Counted from the first letter of the stretch, positions 1 through 7,350 are shown. The stretch is 9,064 nt of DNA from Planctomycetaceae bacterium (GCA_003503535.1 DOCI01000164.1:1121-10184); one strand, 5' to 3'. Program-made: numbers and translations. Notes: generated by a model not told the origin, from the sequence alone.

Positions 1-50
1 GACGCTACGATTACTCCACAATCGTTAGGTTAACGAATGCTTCATCTTAC

Positions 51-56
51 AAAGGA
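51..56 (+). promoter_or_regulatory. Ribosome binding site of the 348-residue secreted protein
   Basis: AAAGGA lies 9 nt before the ATG at 66. It is a good Shine-Dalgarno match at normal spacing and supports this ATG as the start. No convincing -35/-10 pair was seen in the 50 bases before it. Confidence 0.7.
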
Positions 57-65
57 ATGTAGGCG

Positions 66-1112
66 ATGAATCTTTATCATTCGTGTCGGCTCGGATCAAT
101 AACGTGCATGGTCATGCTCATTTGCATGTCGAGCCACTTCTCTCAACCTGTGTTCTCTCAGGATTCGCAAAGTTCGAGTTTGCCAGCTGGTACGCCCAAT
201 AAAGAACTTCGGACATTAGTATCCAATGCCATTGAATCCAACCATGCGTCGTTAGGGGGCTTGGAATGCACCGTCACATGGAAAATTACACTGAATTTAG
301 ACGAGTCAACAGCAGACGACCCCATCGATATTGGAGATTTTAAGTTAGTTGAAGCGAGAGTTGGTCCCGAATATGAAAAAGCCCGGCTGACTCAGACATC
401 TGAGCCCATCCGCAAAGTTGTCTTATGTGGTAATAATCTACGAGCAGAATCGTATTTAGGGAGTTACAACGAAAATGCGATTGCCACAAATGGACAAGAG
501 TTTCAAATTTTCATGCCCAAGTCAATGTTGAGTGACACAGAATCTGGACCGGTATTAGTCCGTAAAAGTATGGACGACGAATCGATTAGCGGTATGCCAC
601 TTGTGGACCCGCGTGACTATGGGGCTCAAAGCGGAATCGGTCGAATGTCTGACGCATTGACCAATTGGATCCTTGAATCTTCAAGTGAAGAGATCGACCC
701 TCAAACTGGAAGCCGGTATGTCCTGCTTGGCCTTAAGGAGAACAAACCTAGATTTCCTCATCTGGCCGAACGCTGGATGCTGAAGTGCGATCCGAAGTTT
801 AATTATTTGCCGACTTCTGTTGTACATAGACGAGGTGAGTTGCTCGAATCGAAATCGACTGTGGAATACACATCGATCCCCGATAAAGATCAGGTTTATT
901 TTCCCACGGGATCTGTCTTCATGAATCTTAAAGATCTACAGGAAAATGAAACTGCGTTCGATAACCCCCAGAACATTACTAGTACAGTAAGCTTTCATGT
1001 CCACGACGTCAGAGTCAACAATTCCCTTTGCGAAAAATCGCCTTTTCAGCCCGTTAAACGTGGAACATTGGTACGGGATTCAATTCAGGGTAGAATTTAT
1101 ACGGCTGAATAA
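66..1112 (+). CDS. Secreted hypothetical protein, possibly LolA-like fold
   Basis: Function is not recognised. The 348-residue protein opens with a signal-peptide-like segment: Arg8, a hydrophobic core at about 11-22 (SITCMVMLICMS), then a polar stretch and a plausible cleavage site near residue 31 (VFSQ). The mature part has no further membrane segment and is probably periplasmic. It is rich in beta-prone stretches. The part around 235-265 (ERWMLKCDPKFNYLPTSVVH) has the pattern 'W-x-hydrophobic-D/C-x-P-x-x-x-Y-x-P-x-x-hydrophobic', which is common in planctomycete secreted proteins of the outer-membrane lipoprotein-sorting (LolA/LolB-like) type. That assignment is inference from pattern only. 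Cysteines at 68, 121, 241 and 322 could form disulfides. An AAAGGA ribosome site supports the start. The gene stands alone and converges on the minus-strand run ending at 1234. That it is a real gene is fairly sure; its role is unknown. Confidence 0.85.
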   Translation: MNLYHSCRLGSITCMVMLICMSSHFSQPVFSQDSQSSSLPAGTPNKELRTLVSNAIESNHASLGGLECTVTWKITLNLDESTADDPIDIGDFKLVEARVGPEYEKARLTQTSEPIRKVVLCGNNLRAESYLGSYNENAIATNGQEFQIFMPKSMLSDTESGPVLVRKSMDDESISGMPLVDPRDYGAQSGIGRMSDALTNWILESSSEEIDPQTGSRYVLLGLKENKPRFPHLAERWMLKCDPKFNYLPTSVVHRRGELLESKSTVEYTSIPDKDQVYFPTGSVFMNLKDLQENETAFDNPQNITSTVSFHVHDVRVNNSLCEKSPFQPVKRGTLVRDSIQGRIYTAE

Positions 1113-1136
1113 ACAACACGGATATTATTCTGGTAG

Positions 1137-1219
1137 GTTGGGTAAGCCGCAGGTGTAACCCAACAAATTTTAATGAGCATTCCACAATCATTGGGTTTCG
1201 CTTCGCTTTCCCGACCCAT
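1137..1219. repeat. Pair of imperfect stem-loop repeats between convergent genes
   Basis: Two inverted repeats sit side by side. The first pairs GTTGGGT (1137-1143) with ACCCAAC (1158-1164) around a 14-nt loop. The second pairs TGGGT (1192-1196) with ACCCA (1214-1218), and its loop holds a TCGCTTCGC-like core. Neither arm is followed directly by a T-run on either strand, so a classical terminator is not supported. Lying between convergent stop codons, they could still act as a bidirectional 3' structure. Sequences of this 'GGGT...ACCC' kind are a common dispersed intergenic class. That this is a multicopy element is inference. Confidence 0.6.
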
Positions 1220-1233
1220 TTAACTGATGATTT

Positions 1234-1677
1234 TCACGATGCACAATCATTGTGAACCAGTCCAGTTTGAGTGAATGGAGCCAGGTCTGGCTCCAGAAAA
1301 GTGACTTTCGCTTCAGGACTCATGATCCTATCTCTGGTGTAATAACAGAGGAGCACTCGGCGATTCTTTAATTCGGGGTGTTGCTCGATAAATAACATCG
1401 AATCCGAAGCGACTGATGATAATCGCAGGTTTTGAGCGACCAGCCGCATGAATGCCTGTGTGATTGTTTCGTGATAACCTCGTTCTGGGGCATCGACGAC
1501 TCCGTGCGCAGCATTGAGAGCTTTCAATCCGCTCGTCATTTTATCAATGGCCAATTCAAGTTCGCACTCTTTGCAATAGAGATAGGCAACTCGAAGATGA
1601 GCCTCGTGAGTCCACTCCTGATGACTCATTTGACATGACTCGAAAGCAATCAACAGTTGTTGATCAGTAAAGTTCAC
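1234..1677 (-). CDS. Small conserved protein of the 'WTHEAHLRVA' family, GTG start
   Basis: From the GTG at 1677 the protein is 147 residues. It belongs to a widespread uncharacterised bacterial family that I recognise by motif: WTHEAHLRVA (22-31), a helical stretch with LNAAHGV (54-60), GYHETIT (67-73), and a C-terminal block with YYTRDRIMSPEAK and EPDLAP (112-134). There is no signal peptide or membrane helix, so it is predicted to be cytosolic and mostly helical. His24, His27 and His69 with Glu25 and Glu70 could form a metal site; this is inference. A perfect AAAGGAGG lies 11 nt before the GTG. An upstream ATG at 1800 would run 137 nt into the ankyrin gene, has no family-like sequence and is rejected. 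The start overlaps the ankyrin stop by 14 nt, so the two genes are probably translationally coupled. The gene is last in the minus-strand run. Confidence 0.85.
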   Translation of the reverse strand: MNFTDQQLLIAFESCQMSHQEWTHEAHLRVAYLYCKECELELAIDKMTSGLKALNAAHGVVDAPERGYHETITQAFMRLVAQNLRLSSVASDSMLFIEQHPELKNRRVLLCYYTRDRIMSPEAKVTFLEPDLAPFTQTGLVHNDCAS

Positions 1678-2164
1678 GTTGCGTAAGTCCTCCTTTGGAA
1701 CGAATGAGATCAATTCCGATTGAACATTCACAACGTAACATGACATCCAGATGTGTTCCCCAATCGTCTTCAATTCCGTTGACATCTGCCCCGGAGTCAA
1801 TCAGCAGTGCCGCTGCGGCCCATTGCTTCCAAGTACATGCAAAACCAAGAGGAAGTTCATTCACCTGATTTCGAGCATTGCAATCTGCTCCGTAGGCAAT
1901 AAGTATGGACATCGTTTCAATATCCCCATCAGACGCTGCTTGCATCAATGGAGTGTTACAGTTTTTCCCCATTCGACAATCGGGATGAACTCCCCGTTCC
2001 AGCAACCAAGGTAGCAATGCTCGATTCGACCAGATCGTACTAAAGACAATTAACGATTCATGCGAACTCAGAAGGTACGGGTATTTGTCAAGAAGCAGAG
2101 AAAGTCGATTTCGATAATTGCGGCGAATGTAAAACTCAGCCAGATCAAAAATCCGCTGCTTCAT
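1664..2164 (-). CDS. Small ankyrin-repeat protein
   Basis: The 166-residue protein has ankyrin repeats and no signal peptide or membrane helix, so it is probably a cytosolic protein-binding module. The clearest repeat is residues 70-99, with the classic TPLMQAASDGD...LIAYGADCNARN pattern. A second at 103-134 keeps the LPLGFAC...LLIDSGADVN pattern. Degenerate units lie at about 37-66 (WLLERGVHPD) and 136-160. The N-terminal 35 residues are basic and helical and may cap the stack. On the minus strand AGGGA (2175-2171) stands 6 nt before the ATG, supporting the start. The membrane-protein gene ends 38 nt upstream, and the next gene begins 14 nt inside this one. Ankyrin repeats bind partner proteins, but no partner can be named here. 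Pairing with the small downstream protein is inferred only from overlap. Confidence 0.92.
   Translation of the reverse strand: MKQRIFDLAEFYIRRNYRNRLSLLLDKYPYLLSSHESLIVFSTIWSNRALLPWLLERGVHPDCRMGKNCNTPLMQAASDGDIETMSILIAYGADCNARNQVNELPLGFACTWKQWAAAALLIDSGADVNGIEDDWGTHLDVMLRCECSIGIDLIRSKGGLTQRELY
1689..1696 (-). promoter_or_regulatory. Strong ribosome binding site inside the ankyrin gene
   Basis: On the minus strand, AAAGGAGG reads from 1696 to 1689, 11 nt before the GTG at 1677. It is the best Shine-Dalgarno match in the window. It sits inside the last codons of the ankyrin gene and decides the start of the small downstream gene. Confidence 0.8.
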
Positions 2165-2202
2165 CTTAAATCCCTGAGTGACGAAATCATGTTTGCAGTA
2201 AT

Positions 2203-2673
2203 TTACTCATATTCCTGCACTGATTTTGAGATTTTATTCGAGAGTCGAGAATACCAACCGTAACAAGCTATCAGAAATATAATGCCGAGCCCTAAACCAT
2301 TTAGGTAGACAACGTATTTCAAATAATTCATCAGCTCCAAAATTAATTCGCTTTCGAACCACAAACAGAATGAAATTGCCAGAAGTGGCAACAAAACTAC
2401 GATTGGTAATACTGGCAAATAGCGGTAAGTCTTTTGGCGGAATCCGTCTGGAAGCAGAATCATTCCGATTGACACGAACGAAAGCACGGCGGCATAGCCG
2501 AGATAGCCAAGTAAGAAAAGCCAGCGATTCTCTACTTCGTTGACAAAAGGAATTGTCACATATCCCAGTAAGGCGATGGGCAACAACGTCCAGCCAAAAA
2601 GCTGAAAGGGATGTTTGATGAAAAGTTTATCATCTTGACGATCCACGATTTCAGCACTGACGGGTTCTTCCAT
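2203..2673 (-). CDS. Four-helix integral membrane protein, unknown function
   Basis: The 156-residue protein has four hydrophobic stretches long enough to cross the membrane: about 23-43, 51-74, 86-106 and 118-141. The N-terminal tail (MEEPVSAEIVDRQDDK) is acidic and polar, and the C-terminal tail is short and mixed in charge. The loop at 75-85 carries Arg79, Lys81 and Arg84, suggesting it faces the cytoplasm. With an even number of helices, both ends would then also be cytoplasmic. No catalytic motif or known family was recognised. The start lies 9 nt after the DUF1501 stop with only a poor ribosome site (TTAGAG) before it, so translation may depend on coupling to the upstream gene. Base composition is lower in GC than in DUF1501. 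It could be an accessory gene read through from DUF1501 rather than a functional partner. Confidence 0.8.
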   Translation of the reverse strand: MEEPVSAEIVDRQDDKLFIKHPFQLFGWTLLPIALLGYVTIPFVNEVENRWLFLLGYLGYAAVLSFVSIGMILLPDGFRQKTYRYLPVLPIVVLLPLLAISFCLWFESELILELMNYLKYVVYLNGLGLGIIFLIACYGWYSRLSNKISKSVQEYE

Positions 2674-2682
2674 CTCTAATAC

Positions 2683-4029
<1,347 letters not shown>

Positions 4030-4406
4030 GGTAGGTGGCCCTGTTTATCTGGTGGGATGCGCGGAAGGTGTTTACAGGCTAACACTTACATCGGCAGCGT
4101 TCAATATGAGACTTGTGCTTTTTACAATTCTCGGACAAATTGATTATGACCATCAGAAAGCCGAAATTTCATTAAAGTTGACTGAAAAAACGCTAAAACG
4201 CCTGAGAAACAGGGTAAATCGCTCATTGAGTTTTGCAGGATCTGCGGTTATCGACATCAATAGCTTGAATCAATCTTGACCTGTTTTCGATATTTCACGA
4301 AATTTCCGCTCCATCACTGTTTCAGAGTGGGACGGCCGGGCCTGTCTTTCGTCGTCATCCAATTGAAACTCTGCCACCTCTTTTTGAAATCAATCAGGGA
4401 CAGACC
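4030..4406. other. Divergent intergenic region, no supported gene
   Basis: These 377 bases separate two divergent genes and should hold promoters for both. A short open frame exists on the plus strand, but it lacks a ribosome site and family-like sequence. The plus strand has TTGACC at 4276-4281 without a good -10 at the right distance. The minus strand has TTGAAC about 17 nt before a TAGCCT, which is weak. The 9-mer CGAAATTTC occurs twice, at 4162-4170 and 4298-4306. The second copy overlaps ATTTC-AC-GAAAT (4292-4303), a small inverted repeat that might be an operator. None of these is firm. Confidence 0.5.
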
Positions 4407-5618
4407 GTGAATCCTGCATTCTTCGCTCTACCATCACTTATCCTGGCACTTCCCTTCGCAGTGGAAGTTGCTTTGTCTGCGCCCATTCATGAGGCTCCGA
4501 CTCAGGAATCGCCTAACTTCGGACTGCATCCGGAATTCGATCTCGTAATTCGTGGACAATCTCCACAAACCTACGATCTCGGCCCCGGCACCCAGACGCA
4601 GATCGCGCCGCAGTTCGATCCGAATATGGGTTCCTATCCCAATTCCGGACAAATCTATGGCGGACAACCTGTCCCTCAGGGATACGATCCCTTCATGGCT
4701 TCCCCCTATGCCGGTGCGACGGGCGATCCGATGGCGGGTCAGTTCGGCTATGGAGTGGTTGGACCTCAACCAGTCCGACTTGGCTGGTCGACTCATTTCG
4801 ACTTTGCCTGGCTGGGAGAATCCGATCTTCAACAGGGACCAACTGGTCAGCAGGGAAGTTTGACGCAATACGAATACAACTTCCGGTTCGACAACATCAC
4901 GATGGCACCCAACGGCTGGACCTGGAAACAGTCTCCGGAAATCAATTACACAGAAATGAACTTCGAGAATATCGAAGCCTCTCAATTGGCAGATCCCGTT
5001 GTCGCCCCTCCAGCGGGTGTGCCCGTTTCGATAGCCGACAATTACTACCGATTGGGTTATCGGTTTGAAACGACTTCGCCTCAGTATGGACTGGCCAGCT
5101 GGCGATTGGGATTCACTCCCTCGATCAATTCCGACTTTGAACGACAACTCAACTCCAAAGCCTGGAACTTCGATGCCGATGTGACTTCATATATTCGTAC
5201 GAGTCCGAATTTAATGTTTGTCGCTGGTGTGTTGTATTGGGATCGAGCCGAGGACATTATCCTGCCGAATGCCGGTGTCGTCTGGAATCCCAACGAGTTC
5301 TGGGAAATCCGTGCGACCTTTCCGAAATCGAGAGCAGAAGTTTTTGTGGGAACACCGTTTGGCCTGGCGACATGGATGTACATGGGAGCTGAATACGATG
5401 TTCAATCGTGGCAGGCTGGCGAAATCAGTGGCAATGCTCAACTTCAGACCGAAGAATGGCGAGCGTTTGCCGGTTTCCGCTGGGAAAGCTGTGCCTGGGA
5501 GTCGTATCTCGATTTCGGATATGCATTTGATCGCGAATACAGCGTCCACGGCCTGAGTTCTGTCGTCCCTCTCGATCCGGGCGAAACCTTCATGGTTCGT
5601 TATGGAATGTCTTACTAG
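4407..5618 (+). CDS. Outer-membrane beta-barrel protein, DUF6268-like
   Basis: The 403-residue protein is an exported barrel. Residues 1-25 form a signal peptide with a hydrophobic core (FFALPSLILALPFAVEVAL) and a likely cut after LSA (23-25). Residues 45-115 are a low-complexity linker rich in Gln, Pro, Gly and Tyr. From about 120 to the end, alternating aromatic and polar strands fit a transmembrane barrel: LGWSTHFDFAWLGE, YEYNFRFDNI, NYYRLGYRFETT, ASWRLGFTPSINS, WMYMGAEYDVQSW and AFAGFRWESCAW. The chain ends in VRYGMSY with a terminal aromatic, a typical barrel-assembly signal. The resemblance to planctomycete DUF6268 outer-membrane proteins is by pattern, not search. AGGGA at 4396-4400 stands 6 nt before the GTG. 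The frame is open upstream, but I found no ATG, GTG or TTG there down to about 4308. Oddly, the signal peptide has no Lys or Arg. The cargo, if any, is unknown. Confidence 0.9.
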   Translation: MNPAFFALPSLILALPFAVEVALSAPIHEAPTQESPNFGLHPEFDLVIRGQSPQTYDLGPGTQTQIAPQFDPNMGSYPNSGQIYGGQPVPQGYDPFMASPYAGATGDPMAGQFGYGVVGPQPVRLGWSTHFDFAWLGESDLQQGPTGQQGSLTQYEYNFRFDNITMAPNGWTWKQSPEINYTEMNFENIEASQLADPVVAPPAGVPVSIADNYYRLGYRFETTSPQYGLASWRLGFTPSINSDFERQLNSKAWNFDADVTSYIRTSPNLMFVAGVLYWDRAEDIILPNAGVVWNPNEFWEIRATFPKSRAEVFVGTPFGLATWMYMGAEYDVQSWQAGEISGNAQLQTEEWRAFAGFRWESCAWESYLDFGYAFDREYSVHGLSSVVPLDPGETFMVRYGMSY

Positions 5619-5856
5619 TCGAGAGGCTGGGGGCTAGTGTCTAGTGGGCATTGGACCTCATGGATTTTTCATCGCCGATTCGTATGCGTAGGTCAGGCAG
5701 TGCCTGACCTACAACTTTGCTCTCGACCCTCGTGCGTCTTCCAGACCAAAATTTGGGATGAGATGTTATAAAGCACGACAACGGAGTGCGTCACAGTTAT
5801 TTGAATCCCAAATCAAAGCCCTGAAAGGGCACTAGACCCACGTCCCTGGACCAACC
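5619..5856. other. Intergenic spacer with palindromic repeats
   Basis: This is the spacer between the barrel and nucleotidyltransferase genes. It starts with a CTAGTG direct repeat in GGGCTAGTGTCTAGTGGG (5631-5648), then holds a large palindrome (5688-5712, listed separately). Near its right end GCCCT-GAA-AGGGC (5818-5830) forms a five-base stem with a GAA loop. No gene is supported. No clear promoter or Shine-Dalgarno sequence for the gene at 5857 was seen; the only match is a weak TGGA several bases upstream. Confidence 0.5.
5688..5712. repeat. Perfect 12-base-arm palindrome
   Basis: The arm GTAGGTCAGGCA (5688-5699) pairs without mismatch with TGCCTGACCTAC (5701-5712) around a single central G. 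No T-run follows on either strand, so it is not a standard terminator. Similar GTAGGTCAGGC palindromes are frequent between planctomycete genes as I recall them, so a dispersed repeat is likely; copy number cannot be seen here. Confidence 0.8.
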
Positions 5857-6597
5857 ATGCCTGACTCACCTGTTGCGATAATTCTGGCTGCCGGGAAAAG
5901 TACCCGGATGAAATCGGAGACGCCGAAAGTTCTGCATCAGGTTTGCGGCCAGTCGATGATCGATCACGTGATTAACGCGGTTCGTGAAACCGGCGTTCAG
6001 AAGATTGTTGTCATCGTGGGACATAAAGCCGACGAAGTCAATGCTGCTCTCGATCATCATTCCGATGTCGTGTTTGCCCTGCAGGCCGAACAAAAAGGAA
6101 CCGGACACGCAGTCATGATGGCCGAAGAGGCTCTCAAGGATCACTCAGGATCTGTATTGGTTCTGGCAGGTGATACGCCGTTACTCAAAGGTTCCTCATT
6201 ACAAAAACTGCTCGATGTTCAGCAGGAAAACGGAGCCGCCTGCATCGTCGGGACTGCGATCACCGAGAACAATCATGGTCTTGGTCGGATCGTTCGCGAT
6301 GAAGCTGGCAAATTTCTGAGAATCGTCGAACACAAAGATGCCAGCGAAACCGAATTGCAGATCCAGGAAATCAATACCGGCTGCTTCGCATTTCAAACCC
6401 AGGCCCTCTTCGCGGCTCTGAAAAAACTCCGCCCGGAAAACCAGCAGGCCGAATACTACCTGACCGATTGTGCCGAGATTCTGCTCAATGAAGGCAAAAC
6501 CGTCTTGGCCGCCAACACCCTCGACATCCAGGAAGCAATGGGCGTGAACACGCAGGAACAACTGGCCGAAGTCGAAAAAGTGATGCTGAGCCGGTAG
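5857..6597 (+). CDS. glmU: GlmU-like sugar-1-phosphate nucleotidyltransferase, single domain
   Basis: The 246-residue protein matches the N-terminal pyrophosphorylase domain of GlmU, which makes UDP-GlcNAc from UTP and GlcNAc-1-phosphate for peptidoglycan and lipopolysaccharide. Nucleotide loop: LAAGKSTRMKSETPKVLH (10-27). Uracil and metal contacts: QAEQKGTGHA (76-85) and GDTPLL (105-110), with Asp106 equivalent to the E. coli magnesium Asp105. Sugar contacts: HGLGRI (140-145), EHKDAS (158-163), EINTG (171-175) and EYYLTD (199-204). Asn231 in GVNT matches E. coli Asn227. All key residues are present. The C-terminal left-handed beta-helix acetyltransferase of GlmU (total about 450 residues) is missing: the protein stops right after the linker helix and the DNA beyond is repeat, not helix coding. 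GlcN-1-P acetylation would need another enzyme. It could also use a different hexose-1-phosphate. No strong ribosome site precedes the ATG. Confidence 0.93.
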   Translation: MPDSPVAIILAAGKSTRMKSETPKVLHQVCGQSMIDHVINAVRETGVQKIVVIVGHKADEVNAALDHHSDVVFALQAEQKGTGHAVMMAEEALKDHSGSVLVLAGDTPLLKGSSLQKLLDVQQENGAACIVGTAITENNHGLGRIVRDEAGKFLRIVEHKDASETELQIQEINTGCFAFQTQALFAALKKLRPENQQAEYYLTDCAEILLNEGKTVLAANTLDIQEAMGVNTQEQLAEVEKVMLSR

Positions 6598-6614
6598 TTT
6601 CTCATTTGATGTGG

Positions 6615-6641
6615 CACGCCCAGAACAAAGTGCTGGGCGTG
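6615..6641 (+). repeat. Nine-base stem overlapping the terminator
   Basis: CACGCCCAG (6615-6623) pairs perfectly with CTGGGCGTG (6633-6641) around a 9-nt loop. Its right arm shares 6637-6641 with the terminator stem downstream, so the two stems exclude one another. It begins 18 nt after the nucleotidyltransferase stop. Confidence 0.7.
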
Positions 6642-6666
6642 GTTAGCATGCAAGACCACGCTTTTT
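6637..6666 (+). terminator. Likely rho-independent terminator of the nucleotidyltransferase gene
   Basis: GCGTGGT (6637-6643) pairs with ACCACGC (6655-6661) around an 11-nt loop, followed at once by five T (6662-6666). The stem lies 40 nt after the upstream stop codon in the right orientation. The loop contains the self-complementary GCATGC. It is embedded in the palindromic repeat cluster, so it may be a terminator made from a dispersed repeat. Confidence 0.65.
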
Positions 6667-6714
6667 CCACTGCTCAGAGTCTTGTCACCAATATCGATGA
6701 CCCCCGCAGGATAG

Positions 6715-6814
6715 CCCGAAAGATTCTTTCGGGACGGCGCAGCCACAAGCCAATTGTGAAAACACTACCTCTTGTGGCTTTGCCACACAGGTAGCTGCTT
6801 CGCATCTACCTGTG
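6715..6814. repeat. Cluster of three-base-loop palindromic repeats
   Basis: Several stems follow one another. CCCGAAAG (6715-6722) pairs with CTTTCGGG (6726-6733), loop ATT. TGTGGC (6773-6778) pairs with GCCACA (6782-6787), loop TTT. A 13-base arm (6786-6798) pairs with 6802-6814 with one mismatch, loop TTC. In addition AGCCACAAG (6741-6749) is the reverse complement of 6771-6779. The cluster fills the gap between two convergent genes and ends 10 nt from the stop of the minus-strand gene, so it may also end that transcript, though no T-run supports this. Confidence 0.75.
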
Positions 6815-6824
6815 CCACCCTGCG
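6814..6824. repeat. Eleven-base direct repeat, left copy
   Basis: GCCACCCTGCG here is identical to 7592-7602. A partial inverted copy (GCAGGGTGG) lies at 7541-7549. The repeat abuts the stop codon of the AT-rich gene and belongs to the palindromic cluster on its left. Confidence 0.7.
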
Positions 6825-7286
6825 TCAAAACAATTCGTGAGAGACATAACGTTTAATTTTTTCATTGTACTTATACAAACTCAATGACGACGATTCTTGT
6901 AACAACCATTTTTTCCACAGACATGCTGAATCATATATTGATCCTCTTATCACATGCGATGATCCGAACCTGTCTCCAAAGCAAAGCCCCAACAGAACTA
7001 GGTGTTCATACGCAATCTCACTCTCTGTTAAATCTAAACATTCATTTATAAATGAATCAAAACAACTTTTGTCGGAAATATAATTTATTTGCATACTCGT
7101 CCTCAAGCATTTGCATCGCCACCAAGTCAATATGATAATGGAGGAAAAAATTATATTACTACTTAACGTTTCATTCATGTTAGTTATATAACAAGCTGTG
7201 ATAACACTTCCCATGATTGCCCCGCTCCATATCAATGTCTGAGTCATCTCGCTTGAAAATGTATGTAATGTGAGCTTAGATCGCAT
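6825..7286 (-). CDS. AT-rich orphan membrane-anchored protein, unknown function
   Basis: The family is not recognised. The 153-residue protein has two likely membrane helices near the N-terminus, about 17-36 (TLIWSGAIMGSVITACYITN) and 43-57 (SSNIIFSSIIILTWW). About 95 mostly polar residues follow, with several acidic and Cys residues, and should lie on the same side as the N-terminus. The stretch 86-110 (LTESEIAYEHLVLLGLCFGD) looks like an amphipathic helical segment; the tail is basic (KYNEKIKRYVSHELF). On the minus strand AGGAG (7299-7295) stands 8 nt before the ATG, strong evidence that it is translated. GC content by hand count is about 35% over 6841-7286, against about 55% in a sampled part of the nucleotidyltransferase gene, suggesting recent acquisition. 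The gene sits alone between palindromic repeats on both sides. It might be a small immunity-like or orphan gene, but nothing proves this. Confidence 0.75.
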   Translation of the reverse strand: MRSKLTLHTFSSEMTQTLIWSGAIMGSVITACYITNMNETLSSNIIFSSIIILTWWRCKCLRTSMQINYISDKSCFDSFINECLDLTESEIAYEHLVLLGLCFGDRFGSSHVIRGSIYDSACLWKKWLLQESSSLSLYKYNEKIKRYVSHELF

Positions 7287-7309
7287 GTTTTACACTCCTA
7301 CTAAATCAC

Positions 7310-7350
7310 GGGTGGCCATGCCGACTTTGTCGGTTGGGTGCTGAAAGCAC
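7310..7350. repeat. Double hairpin repeat upstream of the AT-rich gene
   Basis: After GGGTGGC (7310-7316) come two adjacent stems: CCGAC-TTT-GTCGG (7321-7333) and GTGCT-GAA-AGCAC (7338-7350). Both have five-base arms and three-base loops, like the units at 5818-5830 and 6773-6787. Lying just upstream of the ribosome site of the minus-strand gene, they would be in its 5' leader if transcription starts further out. Confidence 0.7.

Noticed and set aside
1678..1800. N-terminal extension of the WTHEAHLRVA protein from the ATG at 1800
   Set aside because: It lies wholly inside the ankyrin gene in another frame, has no ribosome site of note and does not look like the family, whereas a perfect Shine-Dalgarno sequence supports the GTG at 1677.
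4434..5147. 237-residue minus-strand frame opposite the barrel gene
   Set aside because: It is antisense to a well-supported barrel protein, has biased composition and no domain or ribosome site.
6606..6794. 62-residue plus-strand frame after the nucleotidyltransferase gene
   Set aside because: It is made almost entirely of palindromic repeat and terminator sequence.
6825..7286. Toxin, immunity or defence gene reading of the AT-rich orphan
   Set aside because: High AT content and isolation fit such genes, but no partner gene or catalytic motif is visible, so only an unknown membrane protein is claimed.
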